This document shows positions 33,533-41,620 of a DNA stretch of 64,000 nt, piece by piece. A program made the position numbers and the translations under genes. The DNA is taken from the NCBI GenBank assembly GCA_020438845.1, contig JAGQTV010000072.1, forward strand, positions 106,494-170,493. The letters run 5' to 3'. The stretch's first letter is position 1; each line of letters begins with the position of its first letter. The notes under the pieces were generated by a model. The model was not told the DNA's origin. It saw nothing but the letters and a program-made list of their open reading frames with translations, and ran no database searches. Origin of the DNA: Mycobacterium sp. (GTDB taxonomy: Bacteria; Actinomycetota; Actinomycetes; Mycobacteriales; Mycobacteriaceae).

Positions 33533-35746
33533 TCAGGCCGTGAGACAGAATTCCGAATCGGATGCAAGCGCTGGGTTCTCCGAATCACTGCACGAAGGCC
33601 CGAATCGCGCGATCAGCAGGCAGACGTCGTCCAACCGCGGCGACGGCGCAGCCTCGGCGGCGATCGCCTCGCAGTCAAGCAGATCGGCCGACGGCCAGGA
33701 GGCGATCATCTGCTGGAGGCGAACGATTCCCGCTTCGAGGCTGCAGTAGTCGTGCTCCACCAGGCCGTCGGTGTACATCACCAGCACGTCGCCCGGGCCT
33801 ACGTGCACTGCCGACTCGGCGTAGACGGCATCGTCCACCGGCCCCAGAACGGGGCCGAGCGCACCCGAGAGTCTGACCACCTCTCCGGTGTTGGCACGGC
33901 GAAGCAGCGCGGGCGGGTGTCCGGCCGAACTCAGGGTTATCAGGCTGGTGGCCGGGTCGAAGACCGCAATCAAGTTGGTGGCGAATCCACCCCGCATCTG
34001 GCTCGCCGCAAACGAATTGAGCTCGCTGAGCACCCGTGCGGGCCGAAGACCCTGATGGGCGTAGGCGTTTCCGGTGCTGCGCAGCTGCGCCATGTCTTCC
34101 ACCGCCATCAGCCCGTGGCCCATGACGTCACCGACGGACAGAAATGTCCGACCGCTCGGCAATGGAAAGACGCTGTACCAATCGCCGCCCAGGCCGTCGG
34201 CGGTATCCGAGGGACGGTAGTAGGCGCGGTATTCCATTCCGGCAGAGCAGACTTGGGCCGTCGGATGCGCGGCCGCGTGCAGCACCAACGCGCGGGCGTG
34301 CTCGTCGGCGTAGGACTTCGCCCGCACCAGGGCCGGGCCGGTCATCGACGCCACGGTCGAGAGATACGCGAGCTGCTCGGCATCGAACGGTTGCCGCCTG
34401 GCCCAGGCCAACACGATGACGCCGACCGGCTTTTCGCCCGAGAACAGCGGCCAGGCCCCGAGCGACTCAGCCTCATCGATGCGGATCCCCTCGCATCCGG
34501 ACCCGTAGCGATGCTCGCCGTCCTCCGTCGAGGGGAGGATGATCATGTGTCCCGACCGTGTCGCGTCGGTGGCGATGCAGCGATCGGTGAGGAGAGGTCC
34601 GTCGACCGGTTCCGAGGACGACCCGAGTGCGCCGACCGCCGCGATCCACTCGAGCCTGCTGCCGTCGTGGTTGACCAGCCCCAGCTTGAACGTGGTGGCG
34701 TCGACGTCGGCGAGTAACTGTTGCTCGATGGCGCTTCCGACGTCGCGCGGGGTGAGTTCGGCCGAGAGCCGTAGAGCCAATCGCGACAGCGATTCCAGCC
34801 GCAACCGTTCCCCCCGCTCGGCATCGCGTTCCTCAAACGCCCTTTTCCTTCCGGAGACTTCCTGGGCGATGACCATGGCGATGAGCACGAGAAGCGCGAT
34901 GAAGATCTGTGCCACCGCCACCCTGACCGAGTCTGAGAGCTTCATATTTCCCAGCTGGCCCAGGTGCGAACCGGTCATGAAATTGCCCACCGCTGCGATG
35001 ACGACGCCGGTCAGAGCGGTGGCGAGCATGCCGATCCGGAAGGCGGCCCACGCCAGTACCGGCACCAATGCCAGGGCCGGGGGAAGGGGCGAACCGAAAC
35101 CCACCGTTGCCAGACCCAGCGCGGCCAGCAGAAGGACGAGAGTCTCGGCGGGCCGCGCCTTAAGTGTGTAGGACTGCTTACGCCACAACAGGATCGAGGA
35201 CCCGATCACCAGCACGCTGATCACGTCGCCGGCGAACCACTGCAGAGCCGTGGTGAGCCAAGGCGTGCCCTCCGCGAGGTGGCTGGTCGTGCCCCCGACG
35301 GCCCCGCCGACCAGCGGCCCGGCCAGACATGCCCCACCGAGGTAGACCCAGAAATCCCCAGTACGGCGCAAATCAGGCGCCTGGTGGCACCAGAGGCGGA
35401 CTATCGAAGCGCCGACAAGAGGCTCGATGACGTCGGCCAGTGCGTAACCGGCCGCCATCGGCAGCGCCGACCCGCCTTCCAGGTCGACCAGCACCTCACC
35501 GAGGACAATGGCAGCCACGATCGCAGGCCAGACCGATCGACGGGTCAGCAGCATCGCCGCCACCGTCAGTCCCGCCGGTGGAAAGAACGCAGAAGCCGCG
35601 ATAACACCGAAGACCTGCGCCGAGATTTCGGCACCCACGATGTAGCCCACACAGACCAGAGCGAAAACGCGGACCGCGAACCGCATGGGTTCCGAACCGC
35701 CGAACACCCCGGTCGTCGACTCCGAATCTCGACGATCGACGTGCAC
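33533..35746 (-). CDS. MASE1-GAF-SpoIIE serine phosphatase
   Basis: The 737-residue protein has a MASE1-type integral membrane sensor with about eight helices (roughly 25-315), a short coiled coil (SGRKRAFEERDAERGERLRLE), a GAF domain (about 335-480) and a PP2C/SpoIIE phosphatase domain (about 505-715) with the metal aspartates in GGDWYSVFPL, VGDVMGHG and MYTDGLVE. Such proteins dephosphorylate anti-sigma-factor antagonists in partner-switching pathways, tying a membrane signal to sigma-factor use. The GTG at 35746 is preferred: TAGTCT at 35753-35758 lies exactly 6 nt upstream, a leaderless promoter; ATG 35686 is the alternative. Confidence 0.9.
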   Translation of the reverse strand: MHVDRRDSESTTGVFGGSEPMRFAVRVFALVCVGYIVGAEISAQVFGVIAASAFFPPAGLTVAAMLLTRRSVWPAIVAAIVLGEVLVDLEGGSALPMAAGYALADVIEPLVGASIVRLWCHQAPDLRRTGDFWVYLGGACLAGPLVGGAVGGTTSHLAEGTPWLTTALQWFAGDVISVLVIGSSILLWRKQSYTLKARPAETLVLLLAALGLATVGFGSPLPPALALVPVLAWAAFRIGMLATALTGVVIAAVGNFMTGSHLGQLGNMKLSDSVRVAVAQIFIALLVLIAMVIAQEVSGRKRAFEERDAERGERLRLESLSRLALRLSAELTPRDVGSAIEQQLLADVDATTFKLGLVNHDGSRLEWIAAVGALGSSSEPVDGPLLTDRCIATDATRSGHMIILPSTEDGEHRYGSGCEGIRIDEAESLGAWPLFSGEKPVGVIVLAWARRQPFDAEQLAYLSTVASMTGPALVRAKSYADEHARALVLHAAAHPTAQVCSAGMEYRAYYRPSDTADGLGGDWYSVFPLPSGRTFLSVGDVMGHGLMAVEDMAQLRSTGNAYAHQGLRPARVLSELNSFAASQMRGGFATNLIAVFDPATSLITLSSAGHPPALLRRANTGEVVRLSGALGPVLGPVDDAVYAESAVHVGPGDVLVMYTDGLVEHDYCSLEAGIVRLQQMIASWPSADLLDCEAIAAEAAPSPRLDDVCLLIARFGPSCSDSENPALASDSEFCLTA

Positions 35747-35752
35747 AGAAAC

Positions 35753-35758
35753 AGACTA
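35753..35758 (-). promoter_or_regulatory. Predicted -10 hexamer TAGTCT, leaderless start of the SpoIIE gene
   Basis: TAGTCT on the minus strand is followed by 6 nt and then the GTG at 35746. This spacing fits leaderless mycobacterial transcripts and decides the start of the phosphatase gene. Confidence 0.5.
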
Positions 35759-35783
35759 CTCGTCAATTCCGCGGAAACGCTCT

Positions 35784-36650
35784 CTACACGGACTCGGTGG
35801 CCTCGCTGCGAGCCAACGCCACGATCGCGATCACCATCCCGACGACGGCGACACCGAGACTGACCCAGCCCGATCGCCCGGGGCGCAACGTTTCGTTGAG
35901 CACCACCATTGCGAGGACCGAACCGACCACAGGCTCGCTCACCGAGACGGCGGGAAGCGAGGCGGCCATGGATCCCGCCCGAAACGCCGACTGCTGCACT
36001 GCAGTGGCGGCAATCGCCACCGCAATCCAGGGGTAGAGCTCCGGGGTCTTCAACAGTTCGAGGATCCCGCGGTCCAACCGGTCAACCACGCCTTTCGTGA
36101 GTACGGCGAACAGCCCCCACAACGACCCCGACGCCAATCCGAGCAACACCGCCGCCACCGGCCTGCCCGACAACACCCGGGCGCCTACCAGACACACCGC
36201 CAGAACCGGGCCGAGTACGGCAATCACCGGAGCCCACACCCCGATCCCGGCGCGCGCCTGCCCCATCGTCGGGTTGCCCACCGTGACGACCACGGCCACA
36301 CCGGTCGCCAGCACGACAGCCCACAGCAACTGCCAACGGGTAATCCGCCGACCCGCGAAGCGCGCGCTCAGCGGCAGAGTGAACAGCAGCGAGGTCGACA
36401 GCAACGCCTGCACCAACACAACCGAACCGAGTCCCAGGGCGGCAGCCTGGAGTCCGAAACCCCCGGTCGCCAACAGACTTCCCAGCCACCACTGCCTGTC
36501 CCGGAGCAGATGCATCATCAGCGCGACGCTGCCGACGTCCTCGTCGGTGACCTCGTGGGCCGACCGCTGCTGGTAAACGTCGCCCACCGCGATGAACAGG
36601 GCGGCGCCGAGAGCCAGCACCGCGGCGATGTCGGAGTTGTGCATGGTCAT
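35784..36650 (-). CDS. DMT-superfamily (EamA-like) transporter
   Basis: The 288-residue protein has about ten hydrophobic segments and internal two-fold symmetry. Features include DVYQQRSAHEVTDEDV after the first helix, RWQLLWAVVLATGVAVVVTVG and, in the second half, SVSEPVVGSVLAMVVLNE, which is the glutamate-containing region conserved in drug/metabolite transporters. Substrate not inferable. A second Met two codons in (MHNSD) is an equally good start. Confidence 0.85.
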   Translation of the reverse strand: MTMHNSDIAAVLALGAALFIAVGDVYQQRSAHEVTDEDVGSVALMMHLLRDRQWWLGSLLATGGFGLQAAALGLGSVVLVQALLSTSLLFTLPLSARFAGRRITRWQLLWAVVLATGVAVVVTVGNPTMGQARAGIGVWAPVIAVLGPVLAVCLVGARVLSGRPVAAVLLGLASGSLWGLFAVLTKGVVDRLDRGILELLKTPELYPWIAVAIAATAVQQSAFRAGSMAASLPAVSVSEPVVGSVLAMVVLNETLRPGRSGWVSLGVAVVGMVIAIVALARSEATESV

Positions 36651-36660
36651 ATCTTGACCT

Positions 36661-36780
36661 TCAGTTCACCAACTCGTACGTCACCTTCAGCAGTTCATAG
36701 GTCCGGACCGCGCGATGGTCGCGGGTCAACAGGGCCGCCCCGGCGGAGCCGGCCCGGTTGAGGGCACGCGCCGCCGCAGT
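36661..36780 (-). pseudogene. Remnant of a VapC-type PIN-domain toxin (C-terminal part)
   Basis: The minus-strand frame ends ALNRAGSAGAALLTRDHRAV then RTYELLKVTYELVN and TGA at 36661-36663. GAxLLTRDxRAxxTYxLLxVxYELV is the usual last strand-helix-strand of PIN toxins. The same frame upstream of 36780 does not read as a PIN N-terminus, and no antitoxin is present, so the gene is broken. Confidence 0.55.
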
Positions 36781-36786
36781 CCGGCG

Positions 36787-36867
36787 GTGATCGTTCCGGA
36801 CATGAATGTCCTTGTCGCCGGTTCCACAACGTGGCACGAAGGCCACCCGTTGCAACGCAATGTTTAA
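36787..36867 (+). pseudogene. Fragment resembling the N-terminus of a PIN-domain toxin
   Basis: Twenty-six codons read VIVPDMNVLVAGSTTWHEGH and then PLQRNV before TAA. VxVPDxNVLVAG...HxG is the first strand of PIN toxins with the first catalytic aspartate (in PDMN). The orientation is opposite to the adjacent C-terminal fragment, so either an inversion split one gene or two genes decayed side by side. Confidence 0.4.
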
Positions 36868-36944
36868 TGCGCCGAATCGGCCACATGGCCCCCGCCGAAC
36901 TGGCCGGCCTCGATAACGCGCTCAGACTCCACCCGGCGCTCTAG
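36867..36944 (+). pseudogene. Fragment resembling the C-terminus of a MazF/PemK toxin
   Basis: Twenty-five codons read MRRIGHMAPAELAGLDNALR followed by LHPAL and TAG. The pattern RIGxMxPAELAxLDxALRLHLxL is the last helix of MazF-type ribonucleases. Only this helix remains. It directly abuts the PIN-like fragment upstream. Confidence 0.5.
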
Positions 36945-36967
36945 CCCCTGGCGCCCGAGCAGTGCCG

Positions 36968-37864
36968 TCACGCCGTGGTCATGTCAACGCCGATCTCCGG
37001 ATCACCGACAGCGGGGTTGCAGCTGACAAAGTCCGAGATCAGGTCGGCCACGTCTACAGGACGTTCGGCGTGCGGGAAGTGGCCGACGCCGGGGAGGACC
37101 TCCAACCGGACGTCGGGGCGGGCTTGCTGGGCCGCGTAGGCATGCTTGACCGGGATGATGGCGTCCCGCTCGCCCCAAATCACCAGGGCGGGGAAATCGG
37201 TCCTGGTGTTGAGCCGGTTGAGTGCGCTGACGGCCTGACCGCGGTGATCGACCACCGCGCGAAGGGTGCGCAGGAACGCTTGCCGGGTTGGGCCGTCCGA
37301 CAGCGAACTGAAAGATCGCCACATCTCTCCACCGCGAGGCGATTCGATCCCAGCCTTCTGCAGCCATAACCAAAAGCGATCCCCGGTGGCGATCGCCCGC
37401 CGGGGCGCGATCACCGGCAGGACAAGTTCTGCTCCGGGGAGGGACGCCAGACGCAGCAGGAGGCCCACATCCGGGCCCAGCCCCCCGCTGCCGATCAGGA
37501 CCAGACGGCGGCCGTAGTCGGGGTGCTGATAGATGAATTGCATGGCGATGCCGCCGCCGAGTGAGTGCCCCACAATCGTCGCTCTGGCGATCCCGAGTTC
37601 GTCAAGTAGATCGCGCACCAACACCGCGAAGGCACCCAATGAATAGTCGCTTCGCGGTTTGGTGGAGCTGCCGTGACCGAGTAGGTCGGGAGCAATCACC
37701 CTGAAGTTGCGTGCCAGTGATCGCATCAATGGCCGCCAGGTCTGTGAGCTGCCGGCCATCCCGTGCAGCAGCAGGATCACCTCGCGTTCACCATCGCCGA
37801 TCGCGCCCTCGTCGAGATACGCGACCCGTTCGCCGTGCAGGTCGAGGTATTGCATCTCAGTCAT
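36968..37864 (-). CDS. Alpha/beta-hydrolase
   Basis: The 298-residue protein starts MTEMQYLDLHGERVAYLDEG at 37864, supported by ggag 6 nt upstream; a longer frame to 37933 adds a Cys/Arg-rich stretch of no quality. The oxyanion motif LLHGMAGSSQTW, nucleophile S101 in GHSLGGG, acid in IWGERDAIIP and histidine in GVGHFPHAERP are all present. It resembles epoxide-hydrolase/haloperoxidase-type or lipolytic hydrolases common in mycobacteria. Substrate unknown. Confidence 0.88.
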   Translation of the reverse strand: MTEMQYLDLHGERVAYLDEGAIGDGEREVILLLHGMAGSSQTWRPLMRSLARNFRVIAPDLLGHGSSTKPRSDYSLGAFAVLVRDLLDELGIARATIVGHSLGGGIAMQFIYQHPDYGRRLVLIGSGGLGPDVGLLLRLASLPGAELVLPVIAPRRAIATGDRFWLWLQKAGIESPRGGEMWRSFSSLSDGPTRQAFLRTLRAVVDHRGQAVSALNRLNTRTDFPALVIWGERDAIIPVKHAYAAQQARPDVRLEVLPGVGHFPHAERPVDVADLISDFVSCNPAVGDPEIGVDMTTA

Positions 37865-37920
37865 GACTTGCTCCTTCGAGCCTCCGGGCTTTCGGTGCCG
37901 ACACCAAGCCTTTTCCAGTG

Positions 37921-37937
37921 AACATGTGTACACGTTT
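37921..37937. promoter_or_regulatory. Palindromic element in the hydrolase promoter
   Basis: aacatgtgtacacgttt contains the perfect core gtgtacac with imperfect flanking symmetry. It lies about 57 bp upstream of the alpha/beta-hydrolase start in the 235-bp gap to the divergent PE-PPE gene. The form is like a TetR-family operator; the regulator is not identified. The rest of the gap shows nothing else I can name. Confidence 0.4.
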
Positions 37938-38099
37938 ATGCCTTCGGAACCCTCTAGTCAAGGCTGTTTGAGGTGCTGTGGCACGGTTCACAAAAGTGAA
38001 TGGTCGTACACTGAGTTTCGAATCATGGCGCTGGGACCATGGGGATGGTTGGGCCACTGCAGGTAAATTCGGCAGAAAGGAACTCGTTGGGGGATATCG

Positions 38100-39371
38100 A
38101 TGGGGAGCCGTCTTCGCGTGGCCGTTGGTCGACGGCCCGTATCCGCAGCAATCGTCATGGCCGTCGCAGTGGCCACCGCTTCATCAGTTCTGACGACCTC
38201 GACCGTCGTCCAGGACACCGCGCTGCCGACCACCTGGCCGGTTCAACTCTCGGCGGTCGTCACCCCGGGAAGCGCGACCAACTGGAGCGCCGAGGGCATC
38301 GACAAGTTCTACGGGCTCGACTGGAACACGATGTACGGGACGAATCCAGACGTGTACGGTCCGACCGTCGTCGTCAATTTTCATCTGCTTCGGGACTGGA
38401 TCCAGATCGCGGACATCGACGCGGTGCTCAAGGCCAATGCCGACGAGCGGAACGTGGTCCTGACGTCGGGCCGAGGTGCCGGCAACGCCAGTGCACTCAT
38501 CGGCAAGTACGTCCGCAACGGCGACCCGACCCTGTACGAGACCGACTGGATTCTGGACAACAACATCGATCGGCCCAACGGCGGCTACGCCTCTCGGTTG
38601 CCGTTCTTCGCACTCGTCGTGGTGAACCCGATTCCTACGCCGACCGACACCGGTGCACCCATCATTGACGTCGGCTACGAGTACGCCTGGAACTCGGATG
38701 TCCCGCTGTACGTGACCAACCCGCTCGCATTGCTGAATTCGATCACCGAGTACGTCTACCGCTACCGCAAGCAGGACGCCACCCCGCTGCCCGCTGAACT
38801 GCTCAATCCGGACGGCTCGGTGAATTACAGCCCCGCACAGGGCCCGGGACATTACATCGTCCATGCCGACGGTAGCGTCTCGTTCGAGCCGCTGTCCCCG
38901 GACAACACAACGGTTTACGTGACCTACGAGGACTCAGGCCTGGCACTACTGCGCCCGATCCGAGACTTCGGCGGCAAGCCCGGCGAGATCGTCGCCGACC
39001 TCATCGAGCCGACTCTGAAATTGATCGTCGACGCCGGCTATCCGGACAACAATCCGTTGAGCCCGCCCGACGTCTACACCCCAATGCGACTCCTCCCCCC
39101 GCCCAAGGTGGTACTGACCGCAGCCAAGGGATTGCCGGCGGCGATCGCCCGGGGCATTCAGGCGGCCAAGGCTGATTGCGCGACAACCGGCCTTGCGGTC
39201 CCATCAACCTCGGCGCGCGCGGTGACGGTTGACCGACCCCGACCCGGCAAGGCGGTAGCGTCGACGGTGGTCCAGGCAACGGCGGATCAGGCACAGGAGG
39301 CGCGAATGGTGGACAACAAGCCCGCGCGGCCGGTCAGGACGCCACGGCAAAGACAAGCTGTGACGCGGTGA
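38100..39371 (+). CDS. Secreted PE-PPE domain protein
   Basis: The 423-residue protein has a signal-anchor sequence (VSAAIVMAVAVATASSVL) with a preceding ggggga ribosome site. The body contains the PE-PPE (DUF/PF08237) landmarks NNIDRPNGGYASRLPFF, PIIDVGYEYAWNSDVPLY and NPLALLNSITEYVYRY, so this is the alpha/beta-hydrolase-like domain without a PE or PPE module. Where family members usually carry GYSQSA, the sequence is SGRGAGNASALIG, so the serine nucleophile appears lost. The C-terminal 90 residues are Pro/Arg-rich. Its stop overlaps the next start (GTGA), implying coupling to the NYN protein. Confidence 0.82.
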   Translation: MGSRLRVAVGRRPVSAAIVMAVAVATASSVLTTSTVVQDTALPTTWPVQLSAVVTPGSATNWSAEGIDKFYGLDWNTMYGTNPDVYGPTVVVNFHLLRDWIQIADIDAVLKANADERNVVLTSGRGAGNASALIGKYVRNGDPTLYETDWILDNNIDRPNGGYASRLPFFALVVVNPIPTPTDTGAPIIDVGYEYAWNSDVPLYVTNPLALLNSITEYVYRYRKQDATPLPAELLNPDGSVNYSPAQGPGHYIVHADGSVSFEPLSPDNTTVYVTYEDSGLALLRPIRDFGGKPGEIVADLIEPTLKLIVDAGYPDNNPLSPPDVYTPMRLLPPPKVVLTAAKGLPAAIARGIQAAKADCATTGLAVPSTSARAVTVDRPRPGKAVASTVVQATADQAQEARMVDNKPARPVRTPRQRQAVTR

Positions 39372-40216
39372 CCGAACCCGGCGCCGCCCGCGTCGCGGTG
39401 TACCTCGACTTCGACAACATCGTGATCTCGCGGTACGACCAGGTCAACGGCCGCAACTCCTTTCAGCGCGATAAAGCCAAGGGCCTGGAAGCATCGCGCC
39501 TGGGCCGGGCACGGGTTGACGTCGGCGTGATCCTGGACTTCGCATCGTCGTTCGGAACGGTAGTGCTGACTCGCGCTTATGCCGATTGGTCAGCCGACGT
39601 CAACTCCGAGTACCGCGAACAGTTGGTGGGCCGGGCGGTGGACCTGGTGCAGCTGTTCCCGGCAGCGGCCTACGGCAAGAACGCAGCCGACATCCGGTTG
39701 GCGGTCGATGCGGTGGAGGATATGTTCCGGCTACCGGATCTCACCCATGTGGTGATCGTCGCCGGGGACTCCGATTACATCCCACTGGCGCAGCGGTGCA
39801 AACGCCTCGGCCGGTACGTGGTTGGCATCGGTGTGGCCGGATCCTCGAGCAGGGCGCTGGCGGCAGCCTGCGATGACTTCGTCATCTACGACTCGCTGCC
39901 CGGGGTTCCGCCATTCGAGCCTTCCTCGTCGGAAACCGAGCGCCCCAGCCGAACTCGGAAGTCCTCCGAGCCGCCGCCGCCGGATCCGCAAACCGCGGCC
40001 ACGGAACTGCTGAGACGTGCCCTGCAGATCAGCGCGGACAAGGACGACGACGAGTGGTTGCACAACTCGGCGGTCAAGGCCCAGATGAAACGGATGGACC
40101 CGTCATTCTCCGAGAAATCCCTGGGGTTCAAGTCGTTCAGCGACTTCCTGAGGTCACGCGCCGAAGTGGTGGAGCTCGATGAGAGCTCGACCACCCGCAT
40201 GGTAAAGCTGCGCTAA
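39368..40216 (+). CDS. NYN-domain ribonuclease-like protein with C-terminal LOTUS/OST-HTH domain
   Basis: The 282-residue protein starts at a GTG overlapping the PE-PPE gene stop. The NYN (LabA/DUF88, PIN-like) domain covers about 8-180 with acidic residues in VYLDFDN (D14, D16), KNAADIRLAVDAVEDM and VIVAGDSDYIPLAQR, and GVAGSSSRALAAACDDFV. After a Pro/Ser linker, residues 210-282 form an OST-HTH/LOTUS domain (WLHNSAVKAQMKRMDPSFS...GFKSFSDFLRS), which binds RNA. It is therefore a probable RNA-processing enzyme. The coupling to an exported protein is unexplained. Confidence 0.85.
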   Translation: MTEPGAARVAVYLDFDNIVISRYDQVNGRNSFQRDKAKGLEASRLGRARVDVGVILDFASSFGTVVLTRAYADWSADVNSEYREQLVGRAVDLVQLFPAAAYGKNAADIRLAVDAVEDMFRLPDLTHVVIVAGDSDYIPLAQRCKRLGRYVVGIGVAGSSSRALAAACDDFVIYDSLPGVPPFEPSSSETERPSRTRKSSEPPPPDPQTAATELLRRALQISADKDDDEWLHNSAVKAQMKRMDPSFSEKSLGFKSFSDFLRSRAEVVELDESSTTRMVKLR

Positions 40217-40470
40217 CATCATTTCGCTCTGACGGGCTGCCCGCGCTTCGCTCGTCCTGGCGTTGTTGGCCCAAGGCCGAGGTGTGGCAAAAGCACAGGT
40301 GCGCAACACCTATCGAGTCTGGACCACCGGAAGCGCCGACTGCTGGGGCGCCCTTCGGCCTGAATCGGCGGGTGGACTGGAGCCTTCGTCGTTAAGCTTG
40401 ATCGAGTGAGGAGGCCAATTACCCCAGCGCAGCGGCAGCGAGTGGCCGGCCTCAGGGCTCGGGCACGCCG

Positions 40471-40836
40471 ATGAGCGTTCCGCCCGGCCCACCGCCCTGG
40501 CCTCCGCAGCCACCCTGGCAACCACCACCGCCTTGGCCGCCCCGCCAGCCGAAGCCGATCAACGTCGGCTTGGTGTTCCTGGGCCTCATCCTCGGAACCG
40601 TGCTGTGGACCGCGACTCTGCTGTTCATGTTGGCCGTCAACAACTCGGCGGCTGAGTTCTACCACCTACCCGTCAACGTCCTCTACATCGGTGAGAGTCT
40701 GCTGGTGGCAGGTTTGGCCATCGCCGCGATCGCCCACCCGAAAACCCGTCAACTCGGCGCGGGCCTCTTGTTGGGGATCGCCATCGGCACCGTCGTATGG
40801 TCCGGGTTGTGCGCCATCATCGGAACCGGATTATGA
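40471..40836 (+). CDS. Proline-rich small membrane protein
   Basis: The 121-residue protein begins with about 28 residues of Pro/Trp-rich cytoplasmic tail (PPGPPPWPPQPPWQPPPPWP), then three hydrophobic helices (about 31-54, 64-85 and 94-118). It is the first gene of a four-gene operon: the Lgt-like gene starts 4 bp after its stop. No known family is recognised. Position suggests a membrane partner of the Lgt-like or radical SAM protein. The 254 bp before it contain no supported gene. Confidence 0.75.
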   Translation: MSVPPGPPPWPPQPPWQPPPPWPPRQPKPINVGLVFLGLILGTVLWTATLLFMLAVNNSAAEFYHLPVNVLYIGESLLVAGLAIAAIAHPKTRQLGAGLLLGIAIGTVVWSGLCAIIGTGL

Positions 40837-40840
40837 ATCC

Positions 40841-41620
40841 ATGCCACCGGGATTAGGCCCCACTGCAATCCACGCGTTCTTCGTCGCTGCGGGCGTGGCC
40901 GTCGCGGCGGCGGTATTCGCCGTCGAGGCCCGCCGACGCGGAACCACCGATGAACGGGTGCTCTACGTGGTCACCGGCGCTCTGGTCGGCGGCGCTTTGT
41001 TCATGCGCCTGGGCACCTGGGCCCGGCATGTCGACCCCGCCGATAACGCCTCGCTCGTGGAGCAGTGGTTGTACGGCAACCGGTCGATTCTGGGTGGGCT
41101 CGTCGGGGCCTGGCTGGGCGTGCACGTAGCAAAACGCCTGGTGGGCTATCGGATGCGTACCGGAGACTTGTTCGCACCGGCGGTCGCGGCCGGTATGGCA
41201 GTCGGCCGGGTGGGCTGCCTGCTGACCGAAAAGCCCGGCACCCCGACCGCGGGCGGCTGGGGCCTGCACTTGAGCCCACAACGGGCCGCGGAATTCGGCA
41301 TGCCCGCCGGCGTCGGATTGCATCCGTCGTTCGCCTACGAAATCGCCTTCCATGCAGTCGCATTCGCACTGTTGTGGGGATGGGCCCGGCATCAGTCGCT
41401 GCCGCCCGGGGAGACTTTCGTGTGGTACGTAGCCGGTTACGGGGTGTTCCGCTTCGCCGTGGAATTCGTCCGCGGAAACGAGGTGGTGTGGCAGGGACTC
41501 ACCCGTCCCCAATTGTTCCTCCTAGCAACGGTGCCGATCGTGTTTGCCCGTATCGCCTGGCAGTGGCGCCGGGGTGGCTATGCCGCACTGCGACCGGCTG
41601 TCCGGCAGGTACCGGCATGA
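40841..41620 (+). CDS. Lgt-family (prolipoprotein diacylglyceryl transferase-like) membrane protein
   Basis: The 259-residue protein starts at ATG 40841; an upstream frame from 40691 is antisense-like Arg/Ser-rich sequence. About seven helices carry Lgt landmarks: GNRSILGGLVGAWLG at the signature position, LFAPAVAAGMAVGRVGCLL for ApxxAiGqaiGRiGNF, TPTAGGWGL, and RFAVEFVRGNEVVWQG near the C-terminus. The signature histidine (HGG in Lgt) is replaced (ILGG) and the GRxGN asparagine is cysteine. It may therefore move a different lipid group or bind phosphatidylglycerol without lipoprotein transfer. ATGA overlap with the radical SAM gene. Confidence 0.82.
   Translation: MPPGLGPTAIHAFFVAAGVAVAAAVFAVEARRRGTTDERVLYVVTGALVGGALFMRLGTWARHVDPADNASLVEQWLYGNRSILGGLVGAWLGVHVAKRLVGYRMRTGDLFAPAVAAGMAVGRVGCLLTEKPGTPTAGGWGLHLSPQRAAEFGMPAGVGLHPSFAYEIAFHAVAFALLWGWARHQSLPPGETFVWYVAGYGVFRFAVEFVRGNEVVWQGLTRPQLFLLATVPIVFARIAWQWRRGGYAALRPAVRQVPA

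Noticed and set aside
40406-40474. 22-codon basic frame overlapping the start of the Pro-rich membrane protein gene
   Set aside because: ATGA overlap is suggestive, but there is no ribosome site and the peptide is simple and Arg-rich.
41065-41616. Upstream extension of the radical SAM frame
   Set aside because: It lies inside the Lgt-like gene in another frame and is Arg/Gly-rich; the ATG at 41617 with ATGA coupling is better.
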